Notes: generated by a model from the letters alone, not told the origin. 64,000 nt of DNA from Pseudooceanicola antarcticus (GCF_900215355.1 NZ_OBEA01000002.1:248001-312000), one strand, 5' to 3'; shown: positions 23,381 to 32,666, numbered from the stretch's first letter. Numbers and translations: made by a program.

Positions 23381-24502
23381 ATGTCAATCGAGGGCAAACC
23401 CACAACGGGCTTCTACTGGGACGAGCGCTGCTTCTGGCACGCGGGCGGCAACTACGCCATGACCCTGCCGATCGGCGGTTTCGTCCAGCCTCTGGCCGCC
23501 GGCGGCCTGCCCGAAAGCCCCGAGACCAAGCGGCGGCTGAAGAACCTGATGGATGTCTCGGGCATCACCGCCGATCTGGCCATGCGCTCTGCGCCCGAGG
23601 CCAGCCGCGAGGACCTGCTTCGCGTCCATCCCGAGGCCTACCTGGATGCCTTCAAGGCCATGTCCGACGCAGGCGGCGGAGAGCTGGGCCTGCGCACGCC
23701 CTTCGCCCAGGGCGGCTACAAGATCGCTACGCTCTCGGCTGGCCTGGCCACCACGGCGCTGGCCGATATCATGGCGGGCCGGGTGCGAAACGCCTATGCG
23801 CTGTCGCGCCCGCCGGGGCATCACTGCCTGCCCGACTGGCCCAATGGCTTCTGTCTGCTGGCCAATATCGCCATTGCCATCGAGGCCGCCAAGGCACGTG
23901 GCGAGGCCGGGCGCGTCGCCGTGATCGACTGGGACGTGCACCACGGCAATGGCACCGAACATATCTACTACGAGCGCGACGACGTGCTGACGATCTCGAT
24001 CCACCAGGAGCGGAACTACCCGCTGGATACCGGCGACATCCAGGACCGGGGACGGGGCGCGGGAGAGGGGTTCAACATGAACATCCCCCTGCCGCCGGGC
24101 GCGGGCCACGACACCTACCTCGAGGTGATGGAACGCATCGTCCTGCCCGCCCTCGACAGCTACAAGCCCGATGTGATCATCGTCGCCTGCGGCTTCGATG
24201 CCGGGATCTTCGACCCGATTGCCCGCATGCTATGCACCGCCGAGACCTTCGGCGCCATGACCGGCCAGCTGAAGGAGGCCGCCGGGCGGCTCTGCGAAGG
24301 GCGGTTGCTGATGGTCCACGAGGGCGGCTACTCCGAGGTCTACGTGCCCTTCTCGGGGCACCGGGTGCTCGAGGTGCTTTCGGGGTCTGACAAGGTGGTG
24401 CCCGACCCCATGGCCGCCACCGTGGCGCAGCGCCAGCCGGGGCCGGCGGCGCGGGCCTTCTTCTCGGGGCTGGTCGGGGAAATGGCGCAAGAGTTGCTCT
24501 GA
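23381..24502 (+). CDS. Class II histone deacetylase-like amidohydrolase
   Basis: A 373-residue zinc enzyme of the arginase/deacetylase fold. The active-site elements are RPPGHHC, the zinc site DWDVHHGNGTEHIYY, CGFDAG with the second ligand Asp, and HEGGYSEVYV at the end. Bacterial relatives deacetylate polyamines or small acetylated amines rather than histones; the substrate is open. AGGAGG lies ahead of the ATG (MSIEGKPTTGF). It is followed by a hairpin and then the nitroreductase gene. Confidence 0.93.
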   Translation: MSIEGKPTTGFYWDERCFWHAGGNYAMTLPIGGFVQPLAAGGLPESPETKRRLKNLMDVSGITADLAMRSAPEASREDLLRVHPEAYLDAFKAMSDAGGGELGLRTPFAQGGYKIATLSAGLATTALADIMAGRVRNAYALSRPPGHHCLPDWPNGFCLLANIAIAIEAAKARGEAGRVAVIDWDVHHGNGTEHIYYERDDVLTISIHQERNYPLDTGDIQDRGRGAGEGFNMNIPLPPGAGHDTYLEVMERIVLPALDSYKPDVIIVACGFDAGIFDPIARMLCTAETFGAMTGQLKEAAGRLCEGRLLMVHEGGYSEVYVPFSGHRVLEVLSGSDKVVPDPMAATVAQRQPGPAARAFFSGLVGEMAQELL

Positions 24503-24519
24503 GGCGGCACTGGGCGCCT

Positions 24520-24551
24520 CACCGGGGGCTTTCTGCTTGAAACCCCCGGTG
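24520..24551 (+). terminator. Hairpin between the deacetylase and nitroreductase genes
   Basis: CACCGGGGG, a 14-base loop, then CCCCCGGTG. There is no clear T-run after it, so it may attenuate rather than fully end the transcript. Confidence 0.45.
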
Positions 24552-24589
24552 CGAGGGCCGACATGTCCTGCGACCGACAGGAGTAAGAC

Positions 24590-25168
24590 ATGCCCGAAAG
24601 AAATCAGCCTGCCCTGGATTTCCTGCTGAGCCGCCGCTCGCGCCCGGCCAAGACCCTGACCACCCCCGGCCCCTCGCGCGAGGCGCTCGAGGTGATCCTG
24701 ACCGCCGGTGCCCGCACCCCCGATCACGGCAAGCTCGAGCCCTGGCGCTTCATCGTGCTGGAAGGCGCGGCCTTCGCCCGGCTGGCCGAGCTGGTCAGGA
24801 CGCGCGGCGCGGCCCTTGGCAAGAGCGAGCAGGACATCGCCAAGAGCGTGAAGCAGTTCGAGGATGGCGTGACCTGCATCGCCGTGGTGGAAAGCCCCAA
24901 GGACTCTCCCAAGGTGCCCGCCATCGAGCAGACCTATTCCGCCGGCGCCGCCTGCCTGGCGCTGGTCAATGCGGGCCTTGCCTCGGGCTGGGGTGCCAAC
25001 TGGCTGACCGGCTGGCATTGCTACGACCGGGGCTTCGTCGAAGAGGGCCTTGGCCTTGCCGCCCATGAGAGCATCGCCGGGCTGATCTATTTCGGCACCG
25101 AGCAGATCACCCCGCCCGAACGTCCCCGTCCAGAGCTGCAGGAGATCACCACGTGGATTTCGGACTGA
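24590..25168 (+). CDS. Nitroreductase family protein
   Basis: A 192-residue FMN-dependent oxidoreductase. The family pattern is present: LLSRRSRPAKTLTTPGPSREALEVILTAGARTPDHGKLEPWRF holds the FMN-phosphate arginines near the N-terminus, and GLGLAAHESIAGLIYFGT is the C-terminal FMN contact. It is closest to the YdjA-like small nitroreductases, usually homodimers with NAD(P)H. The natural substrate is unknown. A Shine-Dalgarno (CAGGAG) sits 6 bases ahead. Its last 16 bases overlap the next gene, which implies coupling. Confidence 0.93.
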   Translation: MPERNQPALDFLLSRRSRPAKTLTTPGPSREALEVILTAGARTPDHGKLEPWRFIVLEGAAFARLAELVRTRGAALGKSEQDIAKSVKQFEDGVTCIAVVESPKDSPKVPAIEQTYSAGAACLALVNAGLASGWGANWLTGWHCYDRGFVEEGLGLAAHESIAGLIYFGTEQITPPERPRPELQEITTWISD

Positions 25169-25860
25169 TCCTTTCCGGCTTCTTCCGGGCGCTCGGGCAG
25201 ACCGGGGACCGTCGCTTTCGCCGGGTGCTGCTGATCGGTGTCGGCCTGACGCTGGCGCTGCTGATCGGCGCCTGCTGGATCACCTTTGCCGGGATCGGCT
25301 GGATGGTCGGCGACGATGCCTCCCTGCCGCTGATCGGAGAGGTCTCCTGGTTGAATGACCTGGCGGCCGTCGGCGGGCTGCTGGCGATGATGGTGGCCTC
25401 GGTCTTCCTAATGGTGCCCGTGGCCTCGGCCATCACCTCGATGTATCTCGACCAGGTCGCCGATGCGGTCGAGGACAAGCACTATCCGGGCCTGCCCCCG
25501 GTCGAGGGCGTGGGCTTCGCGGAGGGGCTGCAGGATACGCTGAGCTTCCTCGGCGTGATCATCGCCGCCAACCTCGTGGCGCTGATCTTCTACATCTTCC
25601 TCGCGCCCTTCGCGCCATTCATCTTCTGGGGGCTGAACGGCTACCTGCTGGGGCGGGAATATTTCACCCTGGCGGCCATGCGCCGCCTTGGCCGCGAGGG
25701 CGCCAACCAGCTGCGCAAGCGGCACATGCTGACGATCTGGGCCGGCGGCATCCTGATGGCGGTGCCGCTGACGGTTCCGGTGCTGAACCTGGTGGTGCCG
25801 ATCCTGGGCGCTGCGACCTTCACCCATATCTTCCACGGGCTGGCCGCGAAGCGCGGCTGA
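25153..25860 (+). CDS. EI24 (CysZ-like) integral membrane protein
   Basis: A 235-residue membrane protein with about four spans and the EI24 signature (FLMVPVASAITSMYLDQVADAVE and NGYLLGREYFTLAAMRRL). Bacterial CysZ in this family supports sulfate uptake; whether this one does is unknown because no cys genes are near. The GTG start lies inside the 3' end of the nitroreductase gene (overlap 25153-25168). Confidence 0.9.
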   Translation: MDFGLILSGFFRALGQTGDRRFRRVLLIGVGLTLALLIGACWITFAGIGWMVGDDASLPLIGEVSWLNDLAAVGGLLAMMVASVFLMVPVASAITSMYLDQVADAVEDKHYPGLPPVEGVGFAEGLQDTLSFLGVIIAANLVALIFYIFLAPFAPFIFWGLNGYLLGREYFTLAAMRRLGREGANQLRKRHMLTIWAGGILMAVPLTVPVLNLVVPILGAATFTHIFHGLAAKRG

Positions 25861-25876
25861 TCACGTCGGAAGGAAC

Positions 25877-25915
25877 GAAAAGACCCCGCCGGGCCTTCTG
25901 GCCGCGGCGGGGTCT
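25877..25915 (-). terminator. Terminator, oriented for the DUF1467 gene
   Basis: AGACCCCGCC ... GGCGGGGTCT closes a 10-pair outer stem. On the minus strand it is followed by TTTTCG, a good T-run. It lies between the convergent EI24 and DUF1467 genes and may serve both. Confidence 0.75.
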
Positions 25916-25936
25916 GTCATTTCAGGACCGGGTTTT

Positions 25937-26218
25937 TCAGCCCTCGGCGGTCGAGCCCATGCGGCCCCACCAGTCGAGATCCTCGATGGTGATCCAGCCC
26001 GAGAGGATGATCGTCGCGGCGATGGCAAAGAGCACCGTGGCAATGCCGGTCGTGATCCAGAGCTTGGGCTTGAGATTGTGCACCTCGAGCGAGCCTGCCT
26101 GCGTACCGGGCGTCACCTTGCCCACATCGGCCTGCGTCTTCAGGCGCAGCGGCGCGATACACATCAGGGTCATCCACCAGATGACGGCATAGAGGACGAG
26201 ACCGGAGGTAATGCCCAT
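25937..26218 (-). CDS. DUF1467 family membrane protein
   Basis: A 93-residue protein with two membrane spans (about 5-25 and 57-77) and the family opening GITSGLVLYAVIWWMTLM followed by PLRLKTQADVG. Function unknown. The start codon overlaps the stop codon of mce (TGATG), so it is translationally coupled. This two-gene order recurs in Rhodobacteraceae. Confidence 0.9.
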   Translation of the reverse strand: MGITSGLVLYAVIWWMTLMCIAPLRLKTQADVGKVTPGTQAGSLEVHNLKPKLWITTGIATVLFAIAATIILSGWITIEDLDWWGRMGSTAEG

Positions 26219-26622
26219 CAGACCTGCTCCAGTTCGATCAGTGTGCCGTTGAAGTCCTTGGGGTGCAGGAAGAGCACCGGCTTGCCATGGGCGCCGATCT
26301 TCGGCTCTCCACCGCCCAGCACGCGGGCGCCTTCGGCCAGAAGGTGGTCGCGCGCGGCCAGGATGTCTTCGACCTCGTAGCAGATGTGGTGAATGCCGCC
26401 CGACGGGTTCTTTTCCAGGAACCCCGCGATCGGAGAGCCCTCGCCAAGCGGGTAGAGCAGCTCGATCTTGGTGTTGGGCAGGGTGATGAAGACCACGGTC
26501 ACGCCGTGATCGGGTTCGTCCTGCGGCGCGCCGACCTCGGCACCCAGGGTCGAGCGATATTGCGCGGACGCGGCCTCGAGATCCGGCACGGCTATGGCGA
26601 CATGGTTCAGACGACCGATCAT
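26218..26622 (-). CDS. mce: Methylmalonyl-CoA epimerase
   Basis: A 134-residue vicinal-oxygen-chelate enzyme that interconverts the (S) and (R) forms of methylmalonyl-CoA between propionyl-CoA carboxylase and methylmalonyl-CoA mutase. Metal ligands are visible in GRLNHVAIAVPDL (His), GGIHHICYEV (His) and FNGTLIELEQ (Glu). Length is standard. The mutase-associated GTPase MeaB is encoded at 44350; the mutase and carboxylase are not in the window. Confidence 0.95.
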   Translation of the reverse strand: MIGRLNHVAIAVPDLEAASAQYRSTLGAEVGAPQDEPDHGVTVVFITLPNTKIELLYPLGEGSPIAGFLEKNPSGGIHHICYEVEDILAARDHLLAEGARVLGGGEPKIGAHGKPVLFLHPKDFNGTLIELEQV

Positions 26623-26782
26623 CTGGGCTCCTCCAAGTTTCCCCGCTTATCACCTGTCCGCCCGCCTTCGCGCAAGACACATGCGGTCGCAGGGTCGAGC
26701 GGTCGGTGTGATTAACGTGGCGTTCATCCAACCGGGCCTAGCCTGAGGGCGCGTCTGAAAGACGCCGGAAGGTCAGGAAAAC

Positions 26783-27490
26783 ATGGAACCGCTCGACACA
26801 TTCGCTTCGCCTACCGCCAGCCGGCCCATGCTGGGCCTGACGGTGCTGGTGGTAGAGGATTCGCTCTACGCTTCAGAGGCCCTGCGCCTGCTCTGCCTGC
26901 GCTCGGGCGCACGGATCAGACGGGCCGATTGCCTGAAGTCGGCACGACGACATCTGCAGGTCTACCGGCCCTCGGTGGCGGTCGTCGACCTTGGACTGCC
27001 CGATGGCTCCGGCGCGGAGCTGATCCGCGAACTCACGCGAGGCGGGCCCAAGCTGGGTGTGGTGGCGGCAATGTCCGGCGATCCCGGCACCGAAGAGATC
27101 GCGCGCGAGGCGGGCGCGCAGTGCTTCTTCGCCAAGCCGCTGACCAGTCTCGGTGCCTTCCAGAGGGAAATCCTGGCGCTCATGCCGCCCGAGTACCGGG
27201 TCTCGGGGCCGCGGCCCGTGGGCACCGACCCGATCGAACCCGACCCGGTGGCCTACAAGGACGACATGGCCCATGCGGCGGAGCTGTTGGAAGAGGCCGC
27301 GGGCACCGAGATGCTGGCCTACCTGGGCCAGTTCTTGCGCGGCGTGGCCCATTGCGCCGGTGATGAAGAGCTCATGGCCGCCGCAGCCGAGCTCGACCGC
27401 AAGCGAGAGGCGGAGGAGCCGCTGCGATCGGAACTGGCCGCTCTGGCCGGGCTGCTGCAACGACGGGTTGGCCAGCGGCTGGCGATCTAG
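26783..27490 (+). CDS. Response regulator, receiver domain only plus helical tail
   Basis: 235 residues. Residues 17-135 form a receiver domain with all key residues: acidic pair Glu25/Asp26, phosphoacceptor Asp69 in VVDLGLPDGSG, Ser98, and Lys118 in FFAKPL. The remaining 100 residues are Ala/Glu-rich helices without a helix-turn-helix, GGDEF or phosphatase motif. The protein is therefore more likely to act by protein contact than by DNA binding. No sensor kinase gene is adjacent, so its partner is unknown. Confidence 0.85.
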   Translation: MEPLDTFASPTASRPMLGLTVLVVEDSLYASEALRLLCLRSGARIRRADCLKSARRHLQVYRPSVAVVDLGLPDGSGAELIRELTRGGPKLGVVAAMSGDPGTEEIAREAGAQCFFAKPLTSLGAFQREILALMPPEYRVSGPRPVGTDPIEPDPVAYKDDMAHAAELLEEAAGTEMLAYLGQFLRGVAHCAGDEELMAAAAELDRKREAEEPLRSELAALAGLLQRRVGQRLAI

Positions 27491-27859
27491 GGGCGCGGCA
27501 GGCTTCGCGTCACCAGCTGTGGCGTGGCCGGGCTTGGGCACGCTTCTTGCCACGGATGGGCAAAGGGCGATCTGCAAGGGTCTGCGCCGGCAGGTGGTTT
27601 CTCGCGGGGGCTGGAAGAGGCCTGTCCCACGGTCTTTGGGGCTGAAAGTATCATCCGAGGGCATTGTTGCCCTGAACTCAATGGATTTGCAGCCTGTCGG
27701 TTCCAAACGAGATGTCCGGTTACGAAACGGCCTCCGGCAGCCAGTGCCCAGGCACGAGCGCGCAACAAGGGCCGCGCGTATCAGGGACATCGCAGATGAA
27801 AAAGGCGCGGGGCGGGAAACCCGCCGCCGCGCCTCCGAGAGAAAAGCCGGGGAACTGGA
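27491..27859. other. 369-base gap between the response regulator and wrbA
   Basis: The two flanking genes converge here. Apart from the wrbA terminator near its right end I see no gene, RNA or repeat. Confidence 0.6.
27799..27833 (-). terminator. Rho-independent terminator of wrbA
   Basis: On the minus strand a GC-rich stem around a TTT loop (arms GGCGCGG and CCGCGCC with an inner GGCGGG/CCCGCC) is followed directly by TTTTT. It begins 27 bases after the wrbA stop. Confidence 0.85.
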
Positions 27860-28453
27860 TCAGGCGATCAGTTTTTCCGTCACTTCGATCAGGCGCTTGG
27901 CCTGGTGGGCGATGGCCGCCTTGCCCTTGTCGTCGACGCCACCGGGGGTGGTCGAGAAGCCATAGGGGTTGCCGCCCGCGGCGCCGATGGTGTCATCGGT
28001 GTAGCCGGGGGTCACGACGATGGCACCCCAGTGCATGACGGTCGGGTAGAAGCTGAGGATCGTGCCCTCCTGTCCGCCATGGACGTTGCCGGCAGAGGTG
28101 GTGGCAGTCACGGTCTTGTTGGCCAGCCCGCCCTGGGACCAGACACCGCCGAGGGTGTCGATGAAGGCCCGCACCTGCGAGGGCGCAGAGCCGAAGCGGG
28201 TCGGGAAGGAGAAGAAGTAGCCATCGGCCCAGGCCATGTCGTCAGCGGTGGCTTCGGGGATGTGGCTGGTGGCTTCCAGGTGCTGCTTCCAGGCATCCTG
28301 GGTCTCGATCACCTCTTTCGGGGCGGTCTCGGGGATGCGCAGCAGGCGCACCTCTGCACCGGCTTCACGGGCCGCGCGGGCGGCCTCTTCGGCGACGGTG
28401 TGGTTGGTGCCATAGGTGGAATAATAGAGAACTGCAATTTTGGGGGCGGTCAT
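27860..28453 (-). CDS. wrbA: NAD(P)H:quinone oxidoreductase, WrbA type
   Basis: A 197-residue flavodoxin-fold FMN enzyme that reduces quinones by two electrons and so avoids semiquinone radicals. [19 protein letters not shown] is the FMN-phosphate loop; [20 protein letters not shown] and [16 protein letters not shown] are WrbA-specific. I start at the second Met because AGGAG is 8 bases ahead of it. The gene stands alone. Confidence 0.96.
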   Translation of the reverse strand: MTAPKIAVLYYSTYGTNHTVAEEAARAAREAGAEVRLLRIPETAPKEVIETQDAWKQHLEATSHIPEATADDMAWADGYFFSFPTRFGSAPSQVRAFIDTLGGVWSQGGLANKTVTATTSAGNVHGGQEGTILSFYPTVMHWGAIVVTPGYTDDTIGAAGGNPYGFSTTPGGVDDKGKAAIAHQAKRLIEVTEKLIA

Positions 28454-28571
28454 GGGTGTCACTCCTGAAGGTGTAGTTTGACCTACAGGTAGCCCTGACT
28501 CTGGCGCACGGAAACAGGTCTGAGCGCATAGCGACTGTGCAAATGCGCGCGGAACCCTCTCGACTTATTTC

Positions 28572-29123
28572 TTAGCGGAAGGCTGGCCCATGAGCCCAGA
28601 CGGTCAGAGAGAATCGCTCTCCCTGCGTGACCGGCTGCACCCTGTGCAGCGCGAAGGAGGGAAAGAGCACTGCGGTGCCCTGCTTCAGCGGCGCGGTCGA
28701 GACATTGGCGTTCATCCAGACCTCCAGCGTGCCGCCCTTGTAGGCGACATCCTCTGAAAGCTGGGTGACCAGCGTCAGCTTGCGGCGGGCGGCGAGGGGG
28801 CTGTCTCCGATGTCGGAATGCCAGCCGAAGTGGCCCTCGCGCTCGGCCCCATAGCGGGCAATCTGGGGCGATTCCCCGAAGTCCTGCAGATCGAAGTCGA
28901 AGAGCGCCCGATTGGCCTCGCGCACCAGGGCGATCAGCCGGTCCATCACCCAGTCGGTCTCGGGCAGATCATCGACCCAGACCAGGTCGGCGCGGCGCAG
29001 GTTGTGGTCACGCCCGGCCCGCACGAGGCCAGCGTCACGGGTGGGGGCCGCGCGGGCAATTTCGACCAGCTGGGCACATTCGACCGCCGAGAAGGCGGCC
29101 TCGACAGGGTGGAAGGCGATCAT
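28572..29123 (-). CDS. 2-oxoglutarate/Fe(II)-dependent oxygenase
   Basis: 183 residues. The jelly-roll iron triad is visible: His102 and Asp104 in GWHSDIGDS, and distal His160 in FALHRVQPV. The 2-oxoglutarate-binding Arg170 follows in GERFSLTVW. It resembles the prolyl-4-hydroxylase/PKHD group. The substrate is unknown. The start was chosen by AGGA 7 bases ahead; the longer open frame is unlikely. Confidence 0.9.
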   Translation of the reverse strand: MIAFHPVEAAFSAVECAQLVEIARAAPTRDAGLVRAGRDHNLRRADLVWVDDLPETDWVMDRLIALVREANRALFDFDLQDFGESPQIARYGAEREGHFGWHSDIGDSPLAARRKLTLVTQLSEDVAYKGGTLEVWMNANVSTAPLKQGTAVLFPSFALHRVQPVTQGERFSLTVWAHGPAFR

Positions 29124-29223
29124 CGGAACATCCTGAAAGGAAAGCTCTCGTAGCCTGCGCCCCTCTCCGATACTGCGCCGCAAGCGACCTGCAAGAGGTC
29201 GCTTTTCGCCCATGCGCCGGGAT

Positions 29224-30882
29224 CTAGCCCTCGTCGCGCCAGCGGTTGGCGATGGGATAGCGGCGGTCCAGCCAGAAGGCGCGGTTGGTCAGCCGGGCCC
29301 CGGGGGCGGACTGGAAGCGCTTGTATTCCGACAGGTAGATCAGCCGCTCGACCTTCTTCACGTCGTCCCGGTCAAAGCCTGCGGCCACGCAATCGCCGAC
29401 CGAGGCCTCCTGGTCGACCAGCAGGTCGAGGATGGCATCCAGCACCGGGTAGTCGGGCAGCGAATCGCTGTCCTTCTGGTCCTCGCGCAGCTCGGCCGAA
29501 GGCGGCTTGGTGATGATGCGCTCGGGGATGACCTCGCCCGCCGGGGCCTGCATCCAGTCGCGGTGGTTCAGGTTGCGCCAGCGGCAGGTCTCGAAGACGC
29601 GGGTCTTGTAGAGATCCTTGATCGGATTGTAGCCGCCCGCCATGTCGCCGTAGATCGTGGCATAGCCGACCGCGACCTCGGACTTGTTGCCGGTGGTCAG
29701 CAGCATCTCTCCGAACTTGTTCGACAGCGCCATCAGCAGCAGGCCGCGCAGGCGGGACTGGATGTTTTCCTCGGTCAGATCGGCATCGCGGCCGGCGAAG
29801 AGCGGCGCCAGCGCCTCGGTCACGGCGGCGCGGGGGCCGGAGATCGGCAGGTAGTCGTAGTGGCAGCCAAGCGCCTTGGCGCAGGCCTCGGCATCCTGCA
29901 GCGAGTGCTCGGAGGTATATTCCGAGGGCAGCATGACGCAGCGCACGTTCTGCGGCCCGAGCGCATCGGCGGCGATGGTGGCGACCAGCGCCGAATCGAT
30001 GCCGCCGGACATGCCCAGCAGGACCTGTCCGAAGCCCGTCTTGCGGCAGTAGTCGCGCAGGCCCTGCACCATGCAGCGATAATCCTGTTCCCATTCGTCG
30101 GGGACATGGGCCTTCTCGCCTTCCGCGATGCGCCAGCCCTCGGGGCCGCGTTCCAGGTCGACGTGAGAGATCGCCTCGTCGAAGACCGGCATCTGGAAGG
30201 CCAGCGCGCCGCCGGGGTTCAGCCCGAAGGAGCCGCCGTCGAAGACCTGGTCATCCTGCCCGCCGGCGAGGTTGAGGTAGAGCAGCGGCAACCCGGTCTC
30301 GACCACGCGGCCCACCATGTGATTGAGCCGGGTCTCCATCTTGTGCCGCGCATAGGGAGACCCGTTGGGCACGACGAGGAACTCGGCGCCGGTCTCGGCC
30401 AGGGTCTCGGCGACCTCGGGGTGCCAGGCGTCCTCGCAGACCGGGAAACCGATGCGGATATCGCCGACGGCCAGGGGGCCGGCCAGCGGGCCGCTGTCGT
30501 AGAGGCGCACCTCGTCGAAGACGGTGTCATTGGGGCGGTCGTGCTTCAGCGCGCGGCCGGTGACGCGGCCGCCGTTGCAGATGTGGTAGGCGTTGTAGAG
30601 CCCGGTGCCCTCGACCCAGGGGCCGCCGATGGCCAGGGCGGGACCTTCCGCGCAGCGGGCGGCCAGGGTCTCGATCGCGGCGATGGCGGCCTGGTGGAAG
30701 GCGGGTTTGCGGATCAGGTCCTGGGTCTGGTAGCCGGTGATGAACATCTCGGGCAAGCAGACCAGGTCGGCGCCGGCGCTGGCGCCCTCCTGCCAGGCGG
30801 CAAAGGCCTTTTCGGCATTGCCCGCGATATCGCCGACCGTGGCGTCCAACTGCGCCAGGGTGATCCGGAACCTGTCTGCCAT
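29224..30882 (-). CDS. nadE: Glutamine-dependent NAD+ synthetase
   Basis: A 552-residue two-domain enzyme for the last step of NAD synthesis. The N-terminal nitrilase-type amidase (about 1-250) has CLPEMFITGYQ and PVCEDAW with the catalytic Cys. The C-terminal synthetase has the PP-loop MSGGIDSALVA, followed by PSEYTSEHSL and GNKSEVAVGYATIYGDMAGGYNPIKDLYKT. Length is normal for the single-chain bacterial form. It is divergent from the MORN-protein gene. Confidence 0.97.
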   Translation of the reverse strand: MADRFRITLAQLDATVGDIAGNAEKAFAAWQEGASAGADLVCLPEMFITGYQTQDLIRKPAFHQAAIAAIETLAARCAEGPALAIGGPWVEGTGLYNAYHICNGGRVTGRALKHDRPNDTVFDEVRLYDSGPLAGPLAVGDIRIGFPVCEDAWHPEVAETLAETGAEFLVVPNGSPYARHKMETRLNHMVGRVVETGLPLLYLNLAGGQDDQVFDGGSFGLNPGGALAFQMPVFDEAISHVDLERGPEGWRIAEGEKAHVPDEWEQDYRCMVQGLRDYCRKTGFGQVLLGMSGGIDSALVATIAADALGPQNVRCVMLPSEYTSEHSLQDAEACAKALGCHYDYLPISGPRAAVTEALAPLFAGRDADLTEENIQSRLRGLLLMALSNKFGEMLLTTGNKSEVAVGYATIYGDMAGGYNPIKDLYKTRVFETCRWRNLNHRDWMQAPAGEVIPERIITKPPSAELREDQKDSDSLPDYPVLDAILDLLVDQEASVGDCVAAGFDRDDVKKVERLIYLSEYKRFQSAPGARLTNRAFWLDRRYPIANRWRDEG

Positions 30883-31085
30883 GGGGCTCTCCTTCGCGGT
30901 CTGCCGGGCGCAGGGCTGGCCCCTTGCCTGTCATCCGCCTGCTTAGCCGCCAGACCTGCCGAGGAAAAGGCGATTTGGCGAAAGGCGTTGTCTCGGGGGG
31001 CGGGCTCGCTTAGGTTTTGGCCAAACCAGCAAGGCCACCCGATGGGGACGTCGGGGCCCAGCGAATGCGGGTTCAGGGAGACACC

Positions 31086-32501
31086 ATGGTTCAGGTTCTG
31101 AGAAGCTTTCTGGTTGCCGGGGCAGCGGGCCTGGTGACCATGGCAGGCGCCGTGATGGCGCAGGACGGGTCGGTTCAGACCAAGCAATACGAAGACGGCG
31201 GCGTCTACGAGGGCTCGTTCAAGGACGGCCTGCAGGATGGCTTCGGCACCTACCGCCTGCCCAATGGCTACGAATACGCCGGCGATTGGGTGGCCGGAGA
31301 GATTCGCGGCCAGGGCAAGGCGATCTTCCCCAATGGCTCGGCCTATGAAGGGGCCTTTGCCAAGGGCAAGCCCGAGGGCTTCGGGCGCATCACCTTCTCG
31401 GACGGGGGCACCTACGAGGGGGAATGGGTCGACGGCAAGATCACCGGCCAGGGCATCGCAGAATACGCCAATGGCGTCCGCTACGAGGGCGGTTTCCGCA
31501 ATGCCATGCACCACGGGCGCGGCAAGATGGAGGACCCCGACGGCTACGTCTACGACGGTGACTGGGTCAACGGCGTGAAGGAAGGCCAGGGCCGGATCAC
31601 CTATACCGATGGCAGCACCTACGAGGGCGGCATCCACAATGGTCAGCGCGAGGGGCAGGGCCTTCTGGTGATGGCCGATGGGCTGACCTACGAGGGCGAC
31701 TGGAGCGCCGGCCAGATCGAGGGCGAAGGCAAGCTGACCCAACCCAATGGCGATATCTACGAGGGCACCCTGGTCGCCGGCCAGCGCGAGGGGCAGGGCC
31801 GCGTGACCTACGCCAATGGCGATGTCTACGAGGGCAGCTTCGTCGCCGATCAGCGCCAGGGCCAGGGCACCTTCATCGGCGCGGACGGCTATCGCTACGA
31901 GGGCCAGTGGGACGCGGGCAAGATCTCGGGCGAGGGGAGCGTCACCTATCCCGATGGCTCGGTCTACGAGGGCCAGTTCCTGGGCGACCTGGCCGATGGC
32001 AAGGGCAAGATCACCTATCCTGACGGTGCCACCTACGAGGGCGACTGGAAAGGCGGCGTGATCGAGGGCGAGGGCCTGGCCACCTTCCCCTCGGGCCTGA
32101 CCTACGAGGGCGGCTTCAAGGCGGCGCAGAACCACGGCTACGGCGTGATGCGCGACGCCGACGGCTATGTCTACGAGGGCATGTGGGCCGAGGGTCACCG
32201 CGAGGGCGAGGGCCGCGCCACCTATCCCGACGGCATGATCTACGAGGGCTCCTTCAAGGCCGGGCTGCGCGACGGCACGGGCAAGATCACCATGCCGGAC
32301 GGCTTTACCTACGAAGGCGACTGGGTCGCGGGCGAGATGACCGGCGAGGGCCGGGCGGTCTACAAGAACGGCGATGTCTACGAGGGCGCCTTCGTCGAAG
32401 GCCGCCGCGAGGGCGAAGGCACGCTGACCTATGCCACCGGCGAGGTGCTCTCGGGCACCTGGATCAATGGTGTCCTGGACGAGGGTGCTGCCAGCCAGTG
32501 A
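31086..32501 (+). CDS. Secreted MORN-repeat protein (19 repeats)
   Basis: 471 residues. A signal peptide ends near VMA-QDG (about residue 25). The rest is an unbroken run of 19 MORN repeats, each close to 23 residues with the core YEGxW/F-xxG-x-xxGxG. Repeats tend to alternate between YEGxF and YEGxW forms, which points to growth by two-repeat units. The alternation slips once, at repeats 9-10 (YEGTL then YEGSF). Such proteins form extended beta-sheet rods; in bacteria the role is unknown, possibly envelope scaffolding. CAGGGAGA precedes the ATG. It converges with yebC across a bidirectional terminator. Confidence 0.9.
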   Translation: MVQVLRSFLVAGAAGLVTMAGAVMAQDGSVQTKQYEDGGVYEGSFKDGLQDGFGTYRLPNGYEYAGDWVAGEIRGQGKAIFPNGSAYEGAFAKGKPEGFGRITFSDGGTYEGEWVDGKITGQGIAEYANGVRYEGGFRNAMHHGRGKMEDPDGYVYDGDWVNGVKEGQGRITYTDGSTYEGGIHNGQREGQGLLVMADGLTYEGDWSAGQIEGEGKLTQPNGDIYEGTLVAGQREGQGRVTYANGDVYEGSFVADQRQGQGTFIGADGYRYEGQWDAGKISGEGSVTYPDGSVYEGQFLGDLADGKGKITYPDGATYEGDWKGGVIEGEGLATFPSGLTYEGGFKAAQNHGYGVMRDADGYVYEGMWAEGHREGEGRATYPDGMIYEGSFKAGLRDGTGKITMPDGFTYEGDWVAGEMTGEGRAVYKNGDVYEGAFVEGRREGEGTLTYATGEVLSGTWINGVLDEGAASQ

Positions 32502-32607
32502 CCGACGGAGCGGCGCTGGCTCCGTACCGGAGCCTCGCCCCGCCCGCCGTCCCGCAGGCCCGAGAGAGGATCACCCGCTGCGCGGTGCTGCAAGGTCGCC
32601 AACATGA

Positions 32608-32644
32608 AAACGCCCCGGAGCCTGCAGGCTCCGGGGCGTTTCGC
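32608..32644. terminator. Bidirectional terminator between the MORN gene and yebC
   Basis: A perfect 17-base inverted repeat: AAACGCCCCGGAGCCTG against CAGGCTCCGGGGCGTTT at 32608-32641, with A and T tracts at either end. It lies between two convergent genes. Confidence 0.9.
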
Positions 32645-32666
32645 ATTCGGTTGAAGCGCGCTCTGA

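Noticed and set aside
30714-32198. A repetitive 494-residue open frame opposite the MORN gene
   Set aside because: Its repeats simply mirror the MORN repeats on the other strand.
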